Shown in pieces: positions 10,995-21,643 of a stretch of DNA of 64,000 nucleotides; the stretch's first letter is position 1; each line of letters opens with the position of its first letter. This DNA comes from Streptomyces gilvus (GTDB taxonomy: Bacteria; Actinomycetota; Actinomycetes; Streptomycetales; Streptomycetaceae): contig NZ_JAKWBE010000025.1 of the NCBI RefSeq assembly GCF_022513565.1, positions 62,001 through 126,000 on the forward strand, read 5' to 3'. The position numbers were made by a program, and so were the translations under genes. The notes beneath the pieces are model-generated. The model was not told the origin of the DNA, made no database searches, and saw only the letters and a list, made by a program, of their open reading frames with translations.

Positions 10995-13495
10995 GCCTCC
11001 ACCTCCTTCGGGGCCTCGCCGACGGACGTCGCCGGGCCGATGCGGACGAGGGCGCCGGGCAGCGCCCCGGTGTCGGAGGCGACGCCGCTGCCGGCGGAGT
11101 TCAGTGGAAGCCAGACCACCCGGTCGGGCATCTCCGTGATCCGCAGGGGCAGTTCGGTCGTTCCGGCGGGACCGGTCACGGCGAGGACGCCGCCGTCCTT
11201 GACGCCCGCCTCGGCAGCCGTCGCGGCCGACACACGCGCGTGGGCGGCGTGCCGGGTTCCGGCGAGCGCCTCGTCGCCCTGCTGGAGGACGCCGAGGTCG
11301 AGCAGGAGACGGTGGCCGGCGAGCACGGCCTCTCCGGCCGCCGGCCGCGGCAGTACGCCCCCGCTCTCCAGGGATCCGCCGCCGCGCGGGCCGTCCCAGG
11401 GGCCGAGCCGGTCGATCTCCGCGCGGATGGTGCGCAGATCCGGCAGGCCCAGGTGGACGTCCATGGCGTCGGCCAGCATCTGCAGCACGCGCGCGTCGCT
11501 CGGCGCGAGACGCCGGGTCATCTGGTCGGGCTTGAGCGCGGCCTCGAAGAAGCGCACGCGGCCTTCCCAGTTGAGGAAGGTGCCCGGCTTCTCGGCGACC
11601 GCGGCGACCGGCAGGACGACGCTGGCGTGTTCGCTGACCTCGCTGGGCCGCAGCTCCAGCGACACCACGAACCCGGCCTCGTGAAGGGCTTCACGTGCGC
11701 GTGCCGGGTCGGGCAGGTCGGTGATCTCGACGCCCGCGACCAGCAGGGCCTGCAGTTCGCCGCTGGCCGCGGCCTCGACGATCTGGCTGGTGTCGCGGCC
11801 GTAGCGGTGCGGGAGTTCGGCGAGCCCCCAGGCCGCGGCGACCTCTTCACGCGCGCGTGGGTCGGTCGCCGGGCGTCCGCCGGGCAGCAGCGACGGCAGC
11901 GCGCCCGCCTCGACGGCGCCGCGCTCTCCCGCGCGCCGCGGGATCCACACCAGCTGGGCGCCGGTGGCGGAGGCGGCCCGTTCGGCGGCGGTAAGGCCGC
12001 CCGCGACGGCTGCCAGCCGCTCGCCGACGACGATGACCGCGCCCTCGCCGCGCAGCGCCTCCGCGGCCGTCGAACCGTCGCCGTCCAGGCCGACCCCGCT
12101 CGCGAGCGCGTCCAGCCATTCGGTCTCGGTGCCCGGCGCCGCGGGAAGCAGGGTGCCGCCCGCCTTCTCCAGGCCGCGCGTGGTGTGCGTGGCCAGCGAG
12201 AACACCTTCTGCCCGTGCCTGCGCCAGGCCTTGCGCAGCCTCAGGAAGACGCCGGGCGCCTCCTCCTCGGCCTCGAACCCGACCAGCAGGACGGCCGGCG
12301 CCTCCTCCAGGGAGGTGTACGTGACGCCCGTACCGTCGAGGTCACGGCCGTGCCCGGCGATCCGGGCCGCCAGGAAGTCGGCTTCCTCGCTGCTGTGCAC
12401 GCGCGCGCGGAAGTCGATGTCGTTCGTGTCGAGCGCCACGCGCGCGAACTTGCTGTACGCGTAGGCGTCCTCGACGGTGAGGCGGCCGCCGGTGAGGACG
12501 CCGGTGCGGCCGCGCGAGGCGAGCAGGCCCTGGGCCGCGATCTGCAGCGCCTCCGGCCAGGAGGCCGGTTCGAGGTCGCCCTCGGCGTTGCGCACCAGCG
12601 GCGTCTCGAGCCGGTCGCGCTGCTGCGCGTACCGGAACGCGAAGCGGCCCTTGTCGCAGATCCACTCCTCGTTGACCTCGGGGTCGTTGGCGGCGAGGCG
12701 CCGCATGACCTTGCCGCGCCGGTGGTCGGTGCGGGTGGCGCAGCCGCCGGAGCAGTGCTCGCAGACCGACGGCGAGGAGACCAGGTCGAAGGGGCGGGAG
12801 CGGAATCGGTACGCCGCCGAGGTCAGCGCGCCGACCGGGCAGATCTGGATGGTGTTGCCGGAGAAGTACGACTCGAAGGGGTCGCCCTCGCCGGTGCCGA
12901 CCTGCTGCAGCGCGCCGCGTTCCAGCAGCTCGATCATCGGGTCGCCCGCGACCTGGTTGGAGAAGCGGGTGCAGCGGGCGCACAGCACGCACCGCTCACG
13001 GTCGAGCAGCACCTGCGTGGAGATGGGGACGGGCTTCTCGTACGTCCGCTTCCTGCCCTCGAACCGCGACTCGGCCTGGCCGTGCGACATGGCCTGGTTC
13101 TGCAGCGGGCACTCGCCGCCCTTGTCGCAGACCGGGCAGTCCAGGGGGTGGTTGATGAGCAGCAGCTCCATCACCCCGTGCTGGGCCTTCTCGGCGACCG
13201 GTGAGGTGAGGTGCGTCTTGACGACCATGCCGTCGGTGCACGTGATGGTGCAGGACGCCATCGGCTTGCGCTGGCCCTCGACCTCGACGATGCACTGGCG
13301 GCAGGCGCCGGCCGGGTCGAGGAGGGGGTGGTCGCAGAAGCGGGGGATCTCGATGCCGAGCTGTTCGGCGGCCCGGATGACCAGGGTGCCCTTGGGCACG
13401 CTGATCTCGGCGCCGTCGATGGTCAGCGTCACGAGATCTTCCGGCGGGACCGCCGCCTCTCCCCCTCCCGAGGGAGCGCTGGTGGTCACGGTCAT
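10991..13495 (-). CDS. nuoG: NADH-quinone oxidoreductase subunit G
   Basis: Large peripheral iron-sulfur subunit of complex I, 834 residues. The N-terminus holds a [2Fe-2S] ferredoxin fold (CDHPLLDPAGACRQC then C further on), followed by the His-ligated cluster motif HPLDCPVCDKGGECPLQ and a [4Fe-4S] set (CVLCARCTRF with a later CPVG). A further cysteine group (CEHCSGGC) resembles the distal N7-type cluster. The rest is a molybdopterin-oxidoreductase-like fold that has lost catalysis, ending in a MopB-type C-terminal domain. The start is ATG, overlapping the nuoF stop. Confidence 0.95.
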   Translation of the reverse strand: MTVTTSAPSGGGEAAVPPEDLVTLTIDGAEISVPKGTLVIRAAEQLGIEIPRFCDHPLLDPAGACRQCIVEVEGQRKPMASCTITCTDGMVVKTHLTSPVAEKAQHGVMELLLINHPLDCPVCDKGGECPLQNQAMSHGQAESRFEGRKRTYEKPVPISTQVLLDRERCVLCARCTRFSNQVAGDPMIELLERGALQQVGTGEGDPFESYFSGNTIQICPVGALTSAAYRFRSRPFDLVSSPSVCEHCSGGCATRTDHRRGKVMRRLAANDPEVNEEWICDKGRFAFRYAQQRDRLETPLVRNAEGDLEPASWPEALQIAAQGLLASRGRTGVLTGGRLTVEDAYAYSKFARVALDTNDIDFRARVHSSEEADFLAARIAGHGRDLDGTGVTYTSLEEAPAVLLVGFEAEEEAPGVFLRLRKAWRRHGQKVFSLATHTTRGLEKAGGTLLPAAPGTETEWLDALASGVGLDGDGSTAAEALRGEGAVIVVGERLAAVAGGLTAAERAASATGAQLVWIPRRAGERGAVEAGALPSLLPGGRPATDPRAREEVAAAWGLAELPHRYGRDTSQIVEAAASGELQALLVAGVEITDLPDPARAREALHEAGFVVSLELRPSEVSEHASVVLPVAAVAEKPGTFLNWEGRVRFFEAALKPDQMTRRLAPSDARVLQMLADAMDVHLGLPDLRTIRAEIDRLGPWDGPRGGGSLESGGVLPRPAAGEAVLAGHRLLLDLGVLQQGDEALAGTRHAAHARVSAATAAEAGVKDGGVLAVTGPAGTTELPLRITEMPDRVVWLPLNSAGSGVASDTGALPGALVRIGPATSVGEAPKEVEA

Positions 13496-14838
13496 GCGTT
13501 CACCTCCGGGCGGTCGGCCCAGGCCGTCGACTTCGCCGGGTCGAAGGGGCAGCCCCGGCCGGTGATGTGCTGCTCGTACTCCTCGCGGAAGTACTTGAGC
13601 GAGGAGAAGATCGGCGAGGCGGCGCCGTCGCCGAGGGCGCAGAACGACTTGCCGTTGATGTTGTCGGCGATGTCGTTCAGCTTGTCGAGGTCGGACATGG
13701 TGCCCTTGCCGGCCTCGATGTCGCGCAGCAACTGCACGAGCCAGTAGGTGCCTTCACGGCACGGTGTGCACTTGCCGCAGGACTCGTGGGCGTAGAACTC
13801 GGTCCAGCGGGTGACGGCGCGGACCACGCAGGTCGTCTCGTCGAAGCACTGCAGGGCCTTGGTGCCGAGCATCGAGCCGGCGGCGCCCACGCCCTCGTAG
13901 TCGAGGGGCACGTCGAGGTGCTCGTCGGTGAACATCGGCGTCGAGGAACCGCCCGGCGTCCAGAACTTCAGCCGGTGCCCCGGCCGCATCCCGCCGCTCA
14001 TCTCGAGCAGCTGGCGGAGCGTGATGCCGAGCGGGGCCTCGTACTGGCCGGGGCTCGCGACATGGCCGCTGAGCGAGTAGAGCGTGAAGCCCGGGGACTT
14101 CTCGCTGCCCATCGACCGGAACCATTCTTTGCCCCGATGCAGAATCGCGGGAACCGACGCGATCGACTCGACGTTGTTCACAACAGTCGGGCACGCATAG
14201 AGGCCCGCCACCGCAGGGAAGGGGGGACGGAGCCGCGGTTGACCACGGCGGCCTTCGAGCGAGTCGAGCAGTGCGGTCTCCTCACCGCAGATGTACGCGC
14301 CGGCGCCGGCGTGCACGGTGAGTTCCAGGTTCAGCCCGCTGCCCAGGATGTTCTCGCCGAGGTAGCCCGCCGCGTAGGCCTCGCGCACGGCCTCGTGCAA
14401 CCGCCGCAGAACGGGGACGACTTCACCACGCAGATAGATGAAGGCATGCGACGACCTGATGGCATAACACGCGATGACAATGCCCTCGATGAGGCTGTGC
14501 GGGTTCGCGAAGAGGAGCGGGATGTCCTTGCACGTCCCTGGCTCCGATTCGTCGGCGTTGACAACTAGATAGTGTGGCTTTCCATCACCCTGGGGAATGA
14601 ACTGCCATTTCATTCCCGTCGGGAATCCCGCGCCACCGCGGCCGCGCAGACCGGAGTCCTTGACGTACGCGATCAGGTCGTCCGGCGACATGGCGAGCGC
14701 CTTGCGGAGCCCCTCGTAGCCCTCGTGCCTTCGGTAGACGTCCAGCGTCCAGGACTTGTCCTCGTCCCAGAAGGCCGACAGCACGGGTGCGAGCAGCTTC
14801 TCGGGGCTGGTGTCTTTGAGTTCGGGTGCCAAGGTCAT
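13492..14838 (-). CDS. nuoF: NADH-quinone oxidoreductase subunit F (NADH-binding)
   Basis: Catalytic subunit that takes hydride from NADH onto FMN. The 448-residue protein has the glycine-rich FMN/NADH loops (GRGGAGFPTGMKW at 66-78, NADESEPGTCKD at 94-105, GAGAYICGEETALL at 178-191). The [4Fe-4S] cluster ligands are C354, C357, C360 and C400. The ATG shares one base with the nuoE stop. A short stretch at about 14,100-14,180 is less GC-rich than its surroundings but stays in frame. Confidence 0.96.
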   Translation of the reverse strand: MTLAPELKDTSPEKLLAPVLSAFWDEDKSWTLDVYRRHEGYEGLRKALAMSPDDLIAYVKDSGLRGRGGAGFPTGMKWQFIPQGDGKPHYLVVNADESEPGTCKDIPLLFANPHSLIEGIVIACYAIRSSHAFIYLRGEVVPVLRRLHEAVREAYAAGYLGENILGSGLNLELTVHAGAGAYICGEETALLDSLEGRRGQPRLRPPFPAVAGLYACPTVVNNVESIASVPAILHRGKEWFRSMGSEKSPGFTLYSLSGHVASPGQYEAPLGITLRQLLEMSGGMRPGHRLKFWTPGGSSTPMFTDEHLDVPLDYEGVGAAGSMLGTKALQCFDETTCVVRAVTRWTEFYAHESCGKCTPCREGTYWLVQLLRDIEAGKGTMSDLDKLNDIADNINGKSFCALGDGAASPIFSSLKYFREEYEQHITGRGCPFDPAKSTAWADRPEVNA

Positions 14839-15703
14839 CACTCCCCCTCCTCGGCGGCAGGCCCTGCCGGGTGGGCGGGGTCGGAGGCCGACGTGTCCTG
14901 TGGCGCGTCGTGTGAGCTGAGGTGCTCGCTCGGAGAGGGCTCGTGCACGGCCCTGTCCTGCTCGTCGTGCGGTCCGCCGTCCCGTGGATGGACCACGCGC
15001 GCGGGTGCGGTCTCTCCCCTTGCCAGGCGGAGGCCCACCAGCGACGCCGGTCCCGCACTGCCGCTTGCCTCGACGGCCCCTGGCCGCTCGTCGGGGAAGC
15101 CGGCCAGGATCCGCGCGGTCTCCTTGAAGGTGCACAGGCGCGCCCCGCGCGTGGGCTCGACCTCCCGTCCCGCGCGCAGGTCGTCGACGAGGCGCTTGGC
15201 GCTGGCCGGGGACTGGTTGTCGAAGAACTCCCAGTTGACCATCACCACCGGCGCGAAGTCGCAGGCCGCGTTGCACTCGATGTGCTCCAGGGTGACCTTG
15301 CCGTCCTCGGTGGTCTCGCCGTTGCCGACCCCGAGGTGCTCCTGCAGCTCCTCGAAGATCGCGTCGCCGCCCATCACCGCACACAGCGTGTTGGTGCAGA
15401 CGCCCACCTGGTAGTCACCGCTCGGCTTGCGCCGGTACATCGTGTAGAAGGTCGCGACGGCGGTGACCTCGGCCGTGGTCAGATCCAGCACGTCCGCGCA
15501 GAACTGCATCCCGGTGCGCGTGACATGGCCCTCCGCCGACTGCACGAGATGCAGCAACGGCAGCAGGGCCGAGCGGGAGTCGGGGTAGCGGGCGACGATC
15601 TCGCGCGCGTCCGTCTCCAGCCGGGCTCGGACGTCGTCCGGGTAGGCGGGCGCGGGCAGTTCGGGCATGCCCAGGCTGACGCCCCGCTCGGAAGAACTGG
15701 TGG

Positions 15704-15707
<4 letters not shown>
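14838..15707 (-). CDS. nuoE: NADH-quinone oxidoreductase subunit E, with C-terminal extension
   Basis: Thioredoxin-like [2Fe-2S] subunit of the NADH dehydrogenase module. Ligands are C104, C109, C145 and C149 (VCTNTLC and ECNAACDF). The GTG at 15707 has GGAGG eight bases upstream and overlaps the nuoD stop as GTGA; an ATG at 15668 is possible but has a poorer context. The product is 289 residues, while the conserved fold ends near residue 200. The last 85-90 residues form a disordered-looking tail rich in His, Asp, Ser and Pro. Confidence 0.94.
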
Positions 15708-17031
<1,324 letters not shown>

Positions 17032-17035
<4 letters not shown>

Positions 17036-17789
17036 GAGTACGACCTCCGCTGGTCCGGAGCCGGGATCTGGGCGCCCTTGTACTCGACGGGGATGCCGCC
17101 GAGGGGGTAGTCCTTGCGCTGCGGATGGCCCTGCCAGTCGTCCGGCATCATGATCCGGGTCAGGGCCGGGTGACCGTCGAAGACGATCCCGAAGAAGTCG
17201 TAGGTCTCGCGCTCGTGCCAGTCGTTGGTCGGGTACACGGAGACCAGGGACGGGATGTGCGGGTCCGCGTCCGGGGCGCTGACCTCGAGGCGGATCAGCC
17301 GGTTGTGGGTGATCGAGCGCAGGTGGTAGACGGCGTGCAGCTCGCGGCCCTTGTCGTGGAGGTAGTGGACGCCGCTGACGCCGGTGCACAGCTCGAAGCG
17401 CAGGGCCGGGTCGTCGCGCAGGGTGCGGGCGACGCGCAGCAGGTGCTCGCGCTCGATGTGGAAGGTGAGTTCGCCGCGGTCGACGACCGTCTTCTCGATG
17501 GCGTTGTCGGGGAGCAGTCCCTGTTCCTCCAGGGCGCCCTCCAGTTCGTCGGCGACCTCGTCGAACCAACCGCCGTAGGGGCGGGCCGCCGGTCCCGGGA
17601 GACGGACCGAGCGGACCAGGCCGCCGTAGCCGGAGGTGTCGCCGCCATTGCCGGCGCCGAACATGCCGCGCTGGACGCGGATCTCCTCGCCGCCCTCGCC
17701 GCGCTGGCCGGGGAGGTTGGAGGCGCCGAGGTCCTTCTCGGGGTTCACCCCGTTCGCGGAACCGTTCGCGCCGGTGCCGTTCGCGTCGC

Positions 17790-17793
<4 letters not shown>
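17032..17793 (-). CDS. nuoC: NADH-quinone oxidoreductase subunit C
   Basis: 30-kDa-type subunit that holds NuoD and NuoI together, 253 residues. The conserved core is residues 85-240 with DWHERETYDFFGIVFDGHP and a characteristic DDWQGHPQRKDYPLGG near the end. The first 70 residues are a Gly- and Asn-rich low-complexity extension not needed by the fold. The GTG start overlaps the nuoB stop (GTGA). Confidence 0.95.
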
Positions 17794-18344
<551 letters not shown>

Positions 18345-18359
18345 GTCGTTAAAGGCCCC

Positions 18360-18719
18360 TCAGTCCCATTCCAGGCCGCCGCGCCGCCATACGTACGCGT
18401 ACGCGACGAAGACGGTGAGCACGAAGAGCAGCATCTCCACGAGCCCGAAGATCCCCAGGGCGTCGAAGGTGACGGCCCAGGGGTAGAGGAAGACGATCTC
18501 GATGTCGAAGACGATGAAGAGCATCGCCGTCAGGTAGTACTTGATGGGGAAGCGCCCGCCGCCGGCCGGCGTGGGGGTCGGCTCGATACCGCACTCGTAG
18601 GCCTCGAGCTTGGCCCGGTTGTACCGCTTCGGACCGATCAGCGTGGCCATGACCACGGAGAAGATCGCAAAGCCTGCCCCGAGGGCTCCCAGTACGAGGA
18701 TGGGCGCATAGGCGTTCAC
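18360..18719 (-). CDS. nuoA: NADH-quinone oxidoreductase subunit A
   Basis: Three-helix membrane subunit of complex I, 119 residues, first gene of the nuoA-N operon. The conserved loop YECGIEP and the following FPIKYYLTAMLFIVFDIE are clear. The GTG start at 18719 is preceded by GAGGAGC six bases upstream. A Rex-like operator lies about 110 bases upstream. Confidence 0.96.
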   Translation of the reverse strand: MNAYAPILVLGALGAGFAIFSVVMATLIGPKRYNRAKLEAYECGIEPTPTPAGGGRFPIKYYLTAMLFIVFDIEIVFLYPWAVTFDALGIFGLVEMLLFVLTVFVAYAYVWRRGGLEWD

Positions 18720-19487
18720 CGCTCCTCGCTCCTCTCAGTCGGCACTGACTGCTGGCGATGGCATCGGACTCACACCGGCCTCATACGTCTCTCTCACCCC
18801 GCTGCGTCCCGGCGAAGATCGAGAACATGTGAAGCAGGTCACAAGCCCAACTGCCACGCATCTTATGCCCGACGCTCTGTGATCTGCGACACGGGGTATT
18901 GCACAAGCTTTGTGATCTCCACCACCTGACGAAGGATCATGAAGTCGGATGAGCGGTGATCTTCGCACGAGAGGCGTCCGACTGATCACCAGAGGTGACA
19001 TTTCTGCTCGTCGGCGCAGTTCGGGAGGGGCGTCTCAATATCAAGAGACTTCCCTTGCATGCAAATTGGTGCTGGACCGGATGTCCTGATAGAGGATCGC
19101 GTTCACACATCAGAGGGAGGTGCGGGGTGCGGTGTGGACGCGTGCACGCGTTCACGAGCGAGTCCCTGTCGCGATCCGGCCGCAATCAGGTCGTGATCTT
19201 CGCGCGGGACGCGGGCGATCTCGTGACCGTTGCGTGACCTCCGCCACATTCACAAGAGCCCCCTGAGAAGAGGGCTTGGCCAACGGTCCCAACCGGTGGT
19301 AGGCGCCGGGCAATTCGGGCGTATAGACGAAACACCGTGATCACGGGCCTGATGGGTGGCGTCCACAATGTCCGTTACGGCGTCAATAAAGAACTCCGCA
19401 GGGGGAAATTGGGCCGTCCATTGAGCAACTGTGGCGCACCACACGTTTCTTGAAGGTATGGAGGAGCCCCTGATACCGGTTGTTCTC
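18720..19487. other. divergent intergenic region between nuoA and the NlpC/P60 gene
   Basis: No convincing gene is seen. Besides the Rex-like site, it holds a short inverted repeat CACAA-GCT-TTGTG at 18902-18914, a GTGATCAC palindrome near 19,357 and a small hairpin (AGCCC/GGGCT) near 19,255-19,277. Short open frames on both strands here lack a ribosome site and Streptomyces codon bias. I looked for the ydaO c-di-AMP riboswitch often found before cell-wall hydrolases and did not see its conserved core. Confidence 0.6.
18828..18843. promoter_or_regulatory. Rex-type redox operator upstream of nuoA
   Basis: The sequence TGTGAAGCAGGTCACA is an inverted TGTGA-N6-TCACA repeat of 16 bases, matching the spacing of the Streptomyces Rex operator (TGTGAAC-N3-TTCACA). 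Rex is an NADH/NAD+-sensing repressor already known to act on nuo in Streptomyces coelicolor. On the minus strand a TAAGAT hexamer lies shortly upstream, so the site would fall near or just downstream of a transcription start. Operator assignment is by pattern only. Confidence 0.6.
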
Positions 19488-20309
19488 ATGTCCCACACCG
19501 CTCACATACGTAGCCACCGGAAACCCCGCCGCAACGCGACGACGAGTCTCGCGGTGCGTGCCGGAGTTGCCGGTGGTGTCCTCAGCATGGCGGCGGCGGG
19601 TGCGTCGGCCTCGGCGAGCGCCGCCGAGACGACGCAGACCCTGCAACTGCCCACTCTGACGGCCGACCTGGCCGCTCAGGTCGCCCAGTCCGCGGACGCC
19701 ACGCAGCAGGCGGCCGCGAACTACCAGCTGCAGGCGGAGCGTGACGCGGCCGCCGCGAAGGCCGCGAAGCAGGCCAAGGCGGACCTCGCCGAGGCCAAGA
19801 AGAAGGCGGAGGCCAAGAAGAAGGCGGAGGCCAAGAAGAAGGCGGAGGCCGCCCGCAAGGCCGCCGCCGAGCAGGCCGCGTCCCGCAGCGCCGAGCGGAC
19901 CACGCTGGCCGCCACGACGACCAGCACCGCCTCCACGAGCTCCTCGACGGCCACCGGTTCGGCCGCCGCGGTCATCGCCTTCGTGAAGGCCCAGATCGGC
20001 GACGCCTACGTCTCCGGCGGCACCGGCCCCAACTCCTGGGACTGCTCCGGCCTCGTGCAGACCGCCTTCAAGCAGGTCGGCATCAGCCTGCCGCGCGTCT
20101 CGCAGGACCAGTCGACGGCCGGCACCCAGGTCTCGCTGAGCAACCTGCAGCCGGGCGACATCCTGTACTGGGGCAGCGCGGGCAGCGCCTACCACGTGGC
20201 GGTGTACGTCGGCGACGGCATGTTCGTCGGCGCGCAGAACCCGTCGACCGGTGTGGCCGAGAAGCCCCTGTCGTACGACCCGCCGACCGGCGCGGTGCGG
20301 GTGCTCTGA
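19488..20309 (+). CDS. secreted NlpC/P60 peptidoglycan hydrolase
   Basis: Probable D,L-endopeptidase that cuts peptide stems in peptidoglycan. The 273-residue protein has a long signal peptide with an AxA site (ASAAE), then an Ala/Lys/Glu-rich coiled coil including three exact AKKKAE repeats, a Thr/Ser linker, and a C-terminal NlpC/P60 domain. Catalytic Cys186 is in DCSG and His236 in YHVAVYVG. The start is uncertain: ATG 19488 gives the most normal signal peptide, ATG 19458 adds ten residues, and neither has a well-spaced ribosome site. Confidence 0.88.
   Translation: MSHTAHIRSHRKPRRNATTSLAVRAGVAGGVLSMAAAGASASASAAETTQTLQLPTLTADLAAQVAQSADATQQAAANYQLQAERDAAAAKAAKQAKADLAEAKKKAEAKKKAEAKKKAEAARKAAAEQAASRSAERTTLAATTTSTASTSSSTATGSAAAVIAFVKAQIGDAYVSGGTGPNSWDCSGLVQTAFKQVGISLPRVSQDQSTAGTQVSLSNLQPGDILYWGSAGSAYHVAVYVGDGMFVGAQNPSTGVAEKPLSYDPPTGAVRVL
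19794..19847 (+). repeat. three tandem 18-bp repeats within the hydrolase coiled coil
   Basis: The unit GCCAAGAAGAAGGCGGAG occurs three times exactly, coding AKKKAE each time. Identical codons suggest recent slippage; copy number could vary between strains. Confidence 0.9.
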
Positions 20310-20324
20310 CTCCCGGCACGACAT

Positions 20325-20359
20325 GGAGGGCCGCAGCCGCTCGGGGGCAGCGGCCCTCC
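20325..20359 (+). terminator. terminator hairpin after the NlpC/P60 gene
   Basis: Ten-base perfect stem GGAGGGCCGC / GCGGCCCTCC with a 15-base loop, 16 bases after the stop. No T-tract, as usual in Streptomyces. Confidence 0.75.
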
Positions 20360-20471
20360 GTCGTACCCTCTCGGGTCCCGTTTCCTGGCCGGAGTTCGCC
20401 TGCGGCTGCTGGGTGGGTTCTGTTGTCATGAGTGCCGGACGTCACGGCAGACACGACAAAGGAGCCACGCG

Positions 20472-21101
20472 ATGCCCAGTGTTTTCGTTCAGGGCCGCCC
20501 CGTCGACTCGTATCCACCGCTCGCCCCGGAGGCACGGCGCGGGACGGTGCGGCGCGTCACCGAGGTCGGGGAGGAGGTGCTGCACAAGGCGTGCCGGGAC
20601 GTCACCGAGTTCGGGCCGGATCTCGCGGCGCTGATCAACGACATGTTCCTGACCATGTACGTCGCGGACGGGGCCGGACTGGCGGCGAACCAGGTAGGGG
20701 TCGATCTGCGGGTGTTCGTGTACGACTGCCCGGACGACGACGGGGTGCGCCACGTCGGGCACGTCGTCAACCCGGTGCTGGAACACCTCCCCGCCTCCGA
20801 CAGGCGCCTGCTCGACGAGCCCGAGGCCTGCCTGTCGGTACCGGGAGGCTGGATGGACGTACCGCGGCCCGACCGGGCCGTCGTGCACGGCCTCGACAAG
20901 GACGGCAAGGCCCTGCGCGTCGAGGGCACCGGGTACTTCGCCAGGTGTCTGGCCCACGAGACCGACCATGTGAACGGCCAGGTCTACCTGGACCGGCTCT
21001 CCGGGCGGGAGCGCAAGGAAGCACTCAGGCGGATGGCGGAGCGACGCGACGAGGTGTTCGCCCGCCGCGCGGCCAGGACGGCCGAACTGAGCCGAGACTG
21101 A
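20472..21101 (+). CDS. def: peptide deformylase
   Basis: Removes the formyl group from the N-terminal methionine of new proteins, using a bound metal. All three family motifs are present: GAGLAANQ at 67-74, the EACLS loop with Cys120, and HETDH with His162, Glu163 and His166. The 209-residue length fits actinobacterial type deformylases. The ATG has AAAGGAG nine bases upstream. It is a single gene following a terminator. Streptomyces usually have more than one def copy; which paralogue this is cannot be told here. Confidence 0.93.
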   Translation: MPSVFVQGRPVDSYPPLAPEARRGTVRRVTEVGEEVLHKACRDVTEFGPDLAALINDMFLTMYVADGAGLAANQVGVDLRVFVYDCPDDDGVRHVGHVVNPVLEHLPASDRRLLDEPEACLSVPGGWMDVPRPDRAVVHGLDKDGKALRVEGTGYFARCLAHETDHVNGQVYLDRLSGRERKEALRRMAERRDEVFARRAARTAELSRD

Positions 21102-21149
21102 CGGCCGTACGGGACGGCGCCGGGCGGCCGGGCGGCCGGGCAGCCGGGG

Positions 21150-21467
21150 TCAGGGCACGCGCCGGTCGTGGTGGGCGGCGGCCAGTTCCCGCTCGCGGGG
21201 CGTCAGTTCATCGTCCTGTACCGGCGTGACCATGGTCCAGTGCCTGCCGACGGGGCAGTACTGCCAGCGGTACCGGCCGAGGCGGACGGACTTGAAGGAG
21301 ACCCCGGGGATCCAGATCGTCGTGTAGAGGTGCCCTTCGCGGCAGCGGACGACCGTCCGGCCACCCCCGCCGTCGCTGCGACGGCGGGCATACACCGTCG
21401 TGCCGACCAGGACCGCCACGACGAGGGCGAGGAGCACAAGGACTTCCAGGCCTGCCGGGGTCTTCAT
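21150..21467 (-). CDS. small single-helix membrane protein, unknown
   Basis: A 105-residue product with one N-terminal membrane helix (residues 7-25) followed by Arg-rich and Gly-rich residues, then a soluble domain with Cys-His spaced residues (VRCREGHLY and YCPVGRHW) that might bind a metal or simply pack. Its C-terminus is charged. I do not recognise a named family; similar short proteins seem common in Streptomyces. The start is ATG 21467, or an upstream GTG at 21476, both with weak ribosome sites. Convergent with def. Confidence 0.6.
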   Translation of the reverse strand: MKTPAGLEVLVLLALVVAVLVGTTVYARRRSDGGGGRTVVRCREGHLYTTIWIPGVSFKSVRLGRYRWQYCPVGRHWTMVTPVQDDELTPRERELAAAHHDRRVP

Positions 21468-21531
21468 GGGTGCCACACCTGCGTTCCGGGCCGGGTGGTT
21501 ACTGGGCTGTTCTCAGTGTGTGCCGTCACCC

Positions 21532-21571
21532 GGGTCCGGGCCAGGGGCCGTTGAGCCCCGGGCCCGGATCC
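21532..21571 (-). terminator. terminator hairpin after the flavoprotein gene
   Basis: Nested inverted repeat: outer GTCCGGGCC / GGCCCGGAT and inner GGGGC / GCCCC. It is about 75 bases beyond the minus-strand stop at 21644 and before the next minus gene. Confidence 0.55.
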
Positions 21572-21643
21572 TGACGCGATCCGTATGTGCCCGGTGTTCT
21601 CGTTTGCCGCTTCCGTAGGCGCCCACGGCCGCGGCGACGCGGA

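Noticed and set aside
18735..19368. Several 60-88 codon open frames between nuoA and the hydrolase gene
   Set aside because: Overlapping on both strands, no ribosome sites, poor codon bias, and no recognisable protein features.
18990..19450. Possible c-di-AMP (ydaO) riboswitch before the NlpC/P60 gene
   Set aside because: The conserved core blocks expected of this riboswitch were not found on either strand.
19794..19847. Short tandem repeat as a CRISPR or mobile element
   Set aside because: Direct 18-bp repeats without spacers inside a coding coiled coil.
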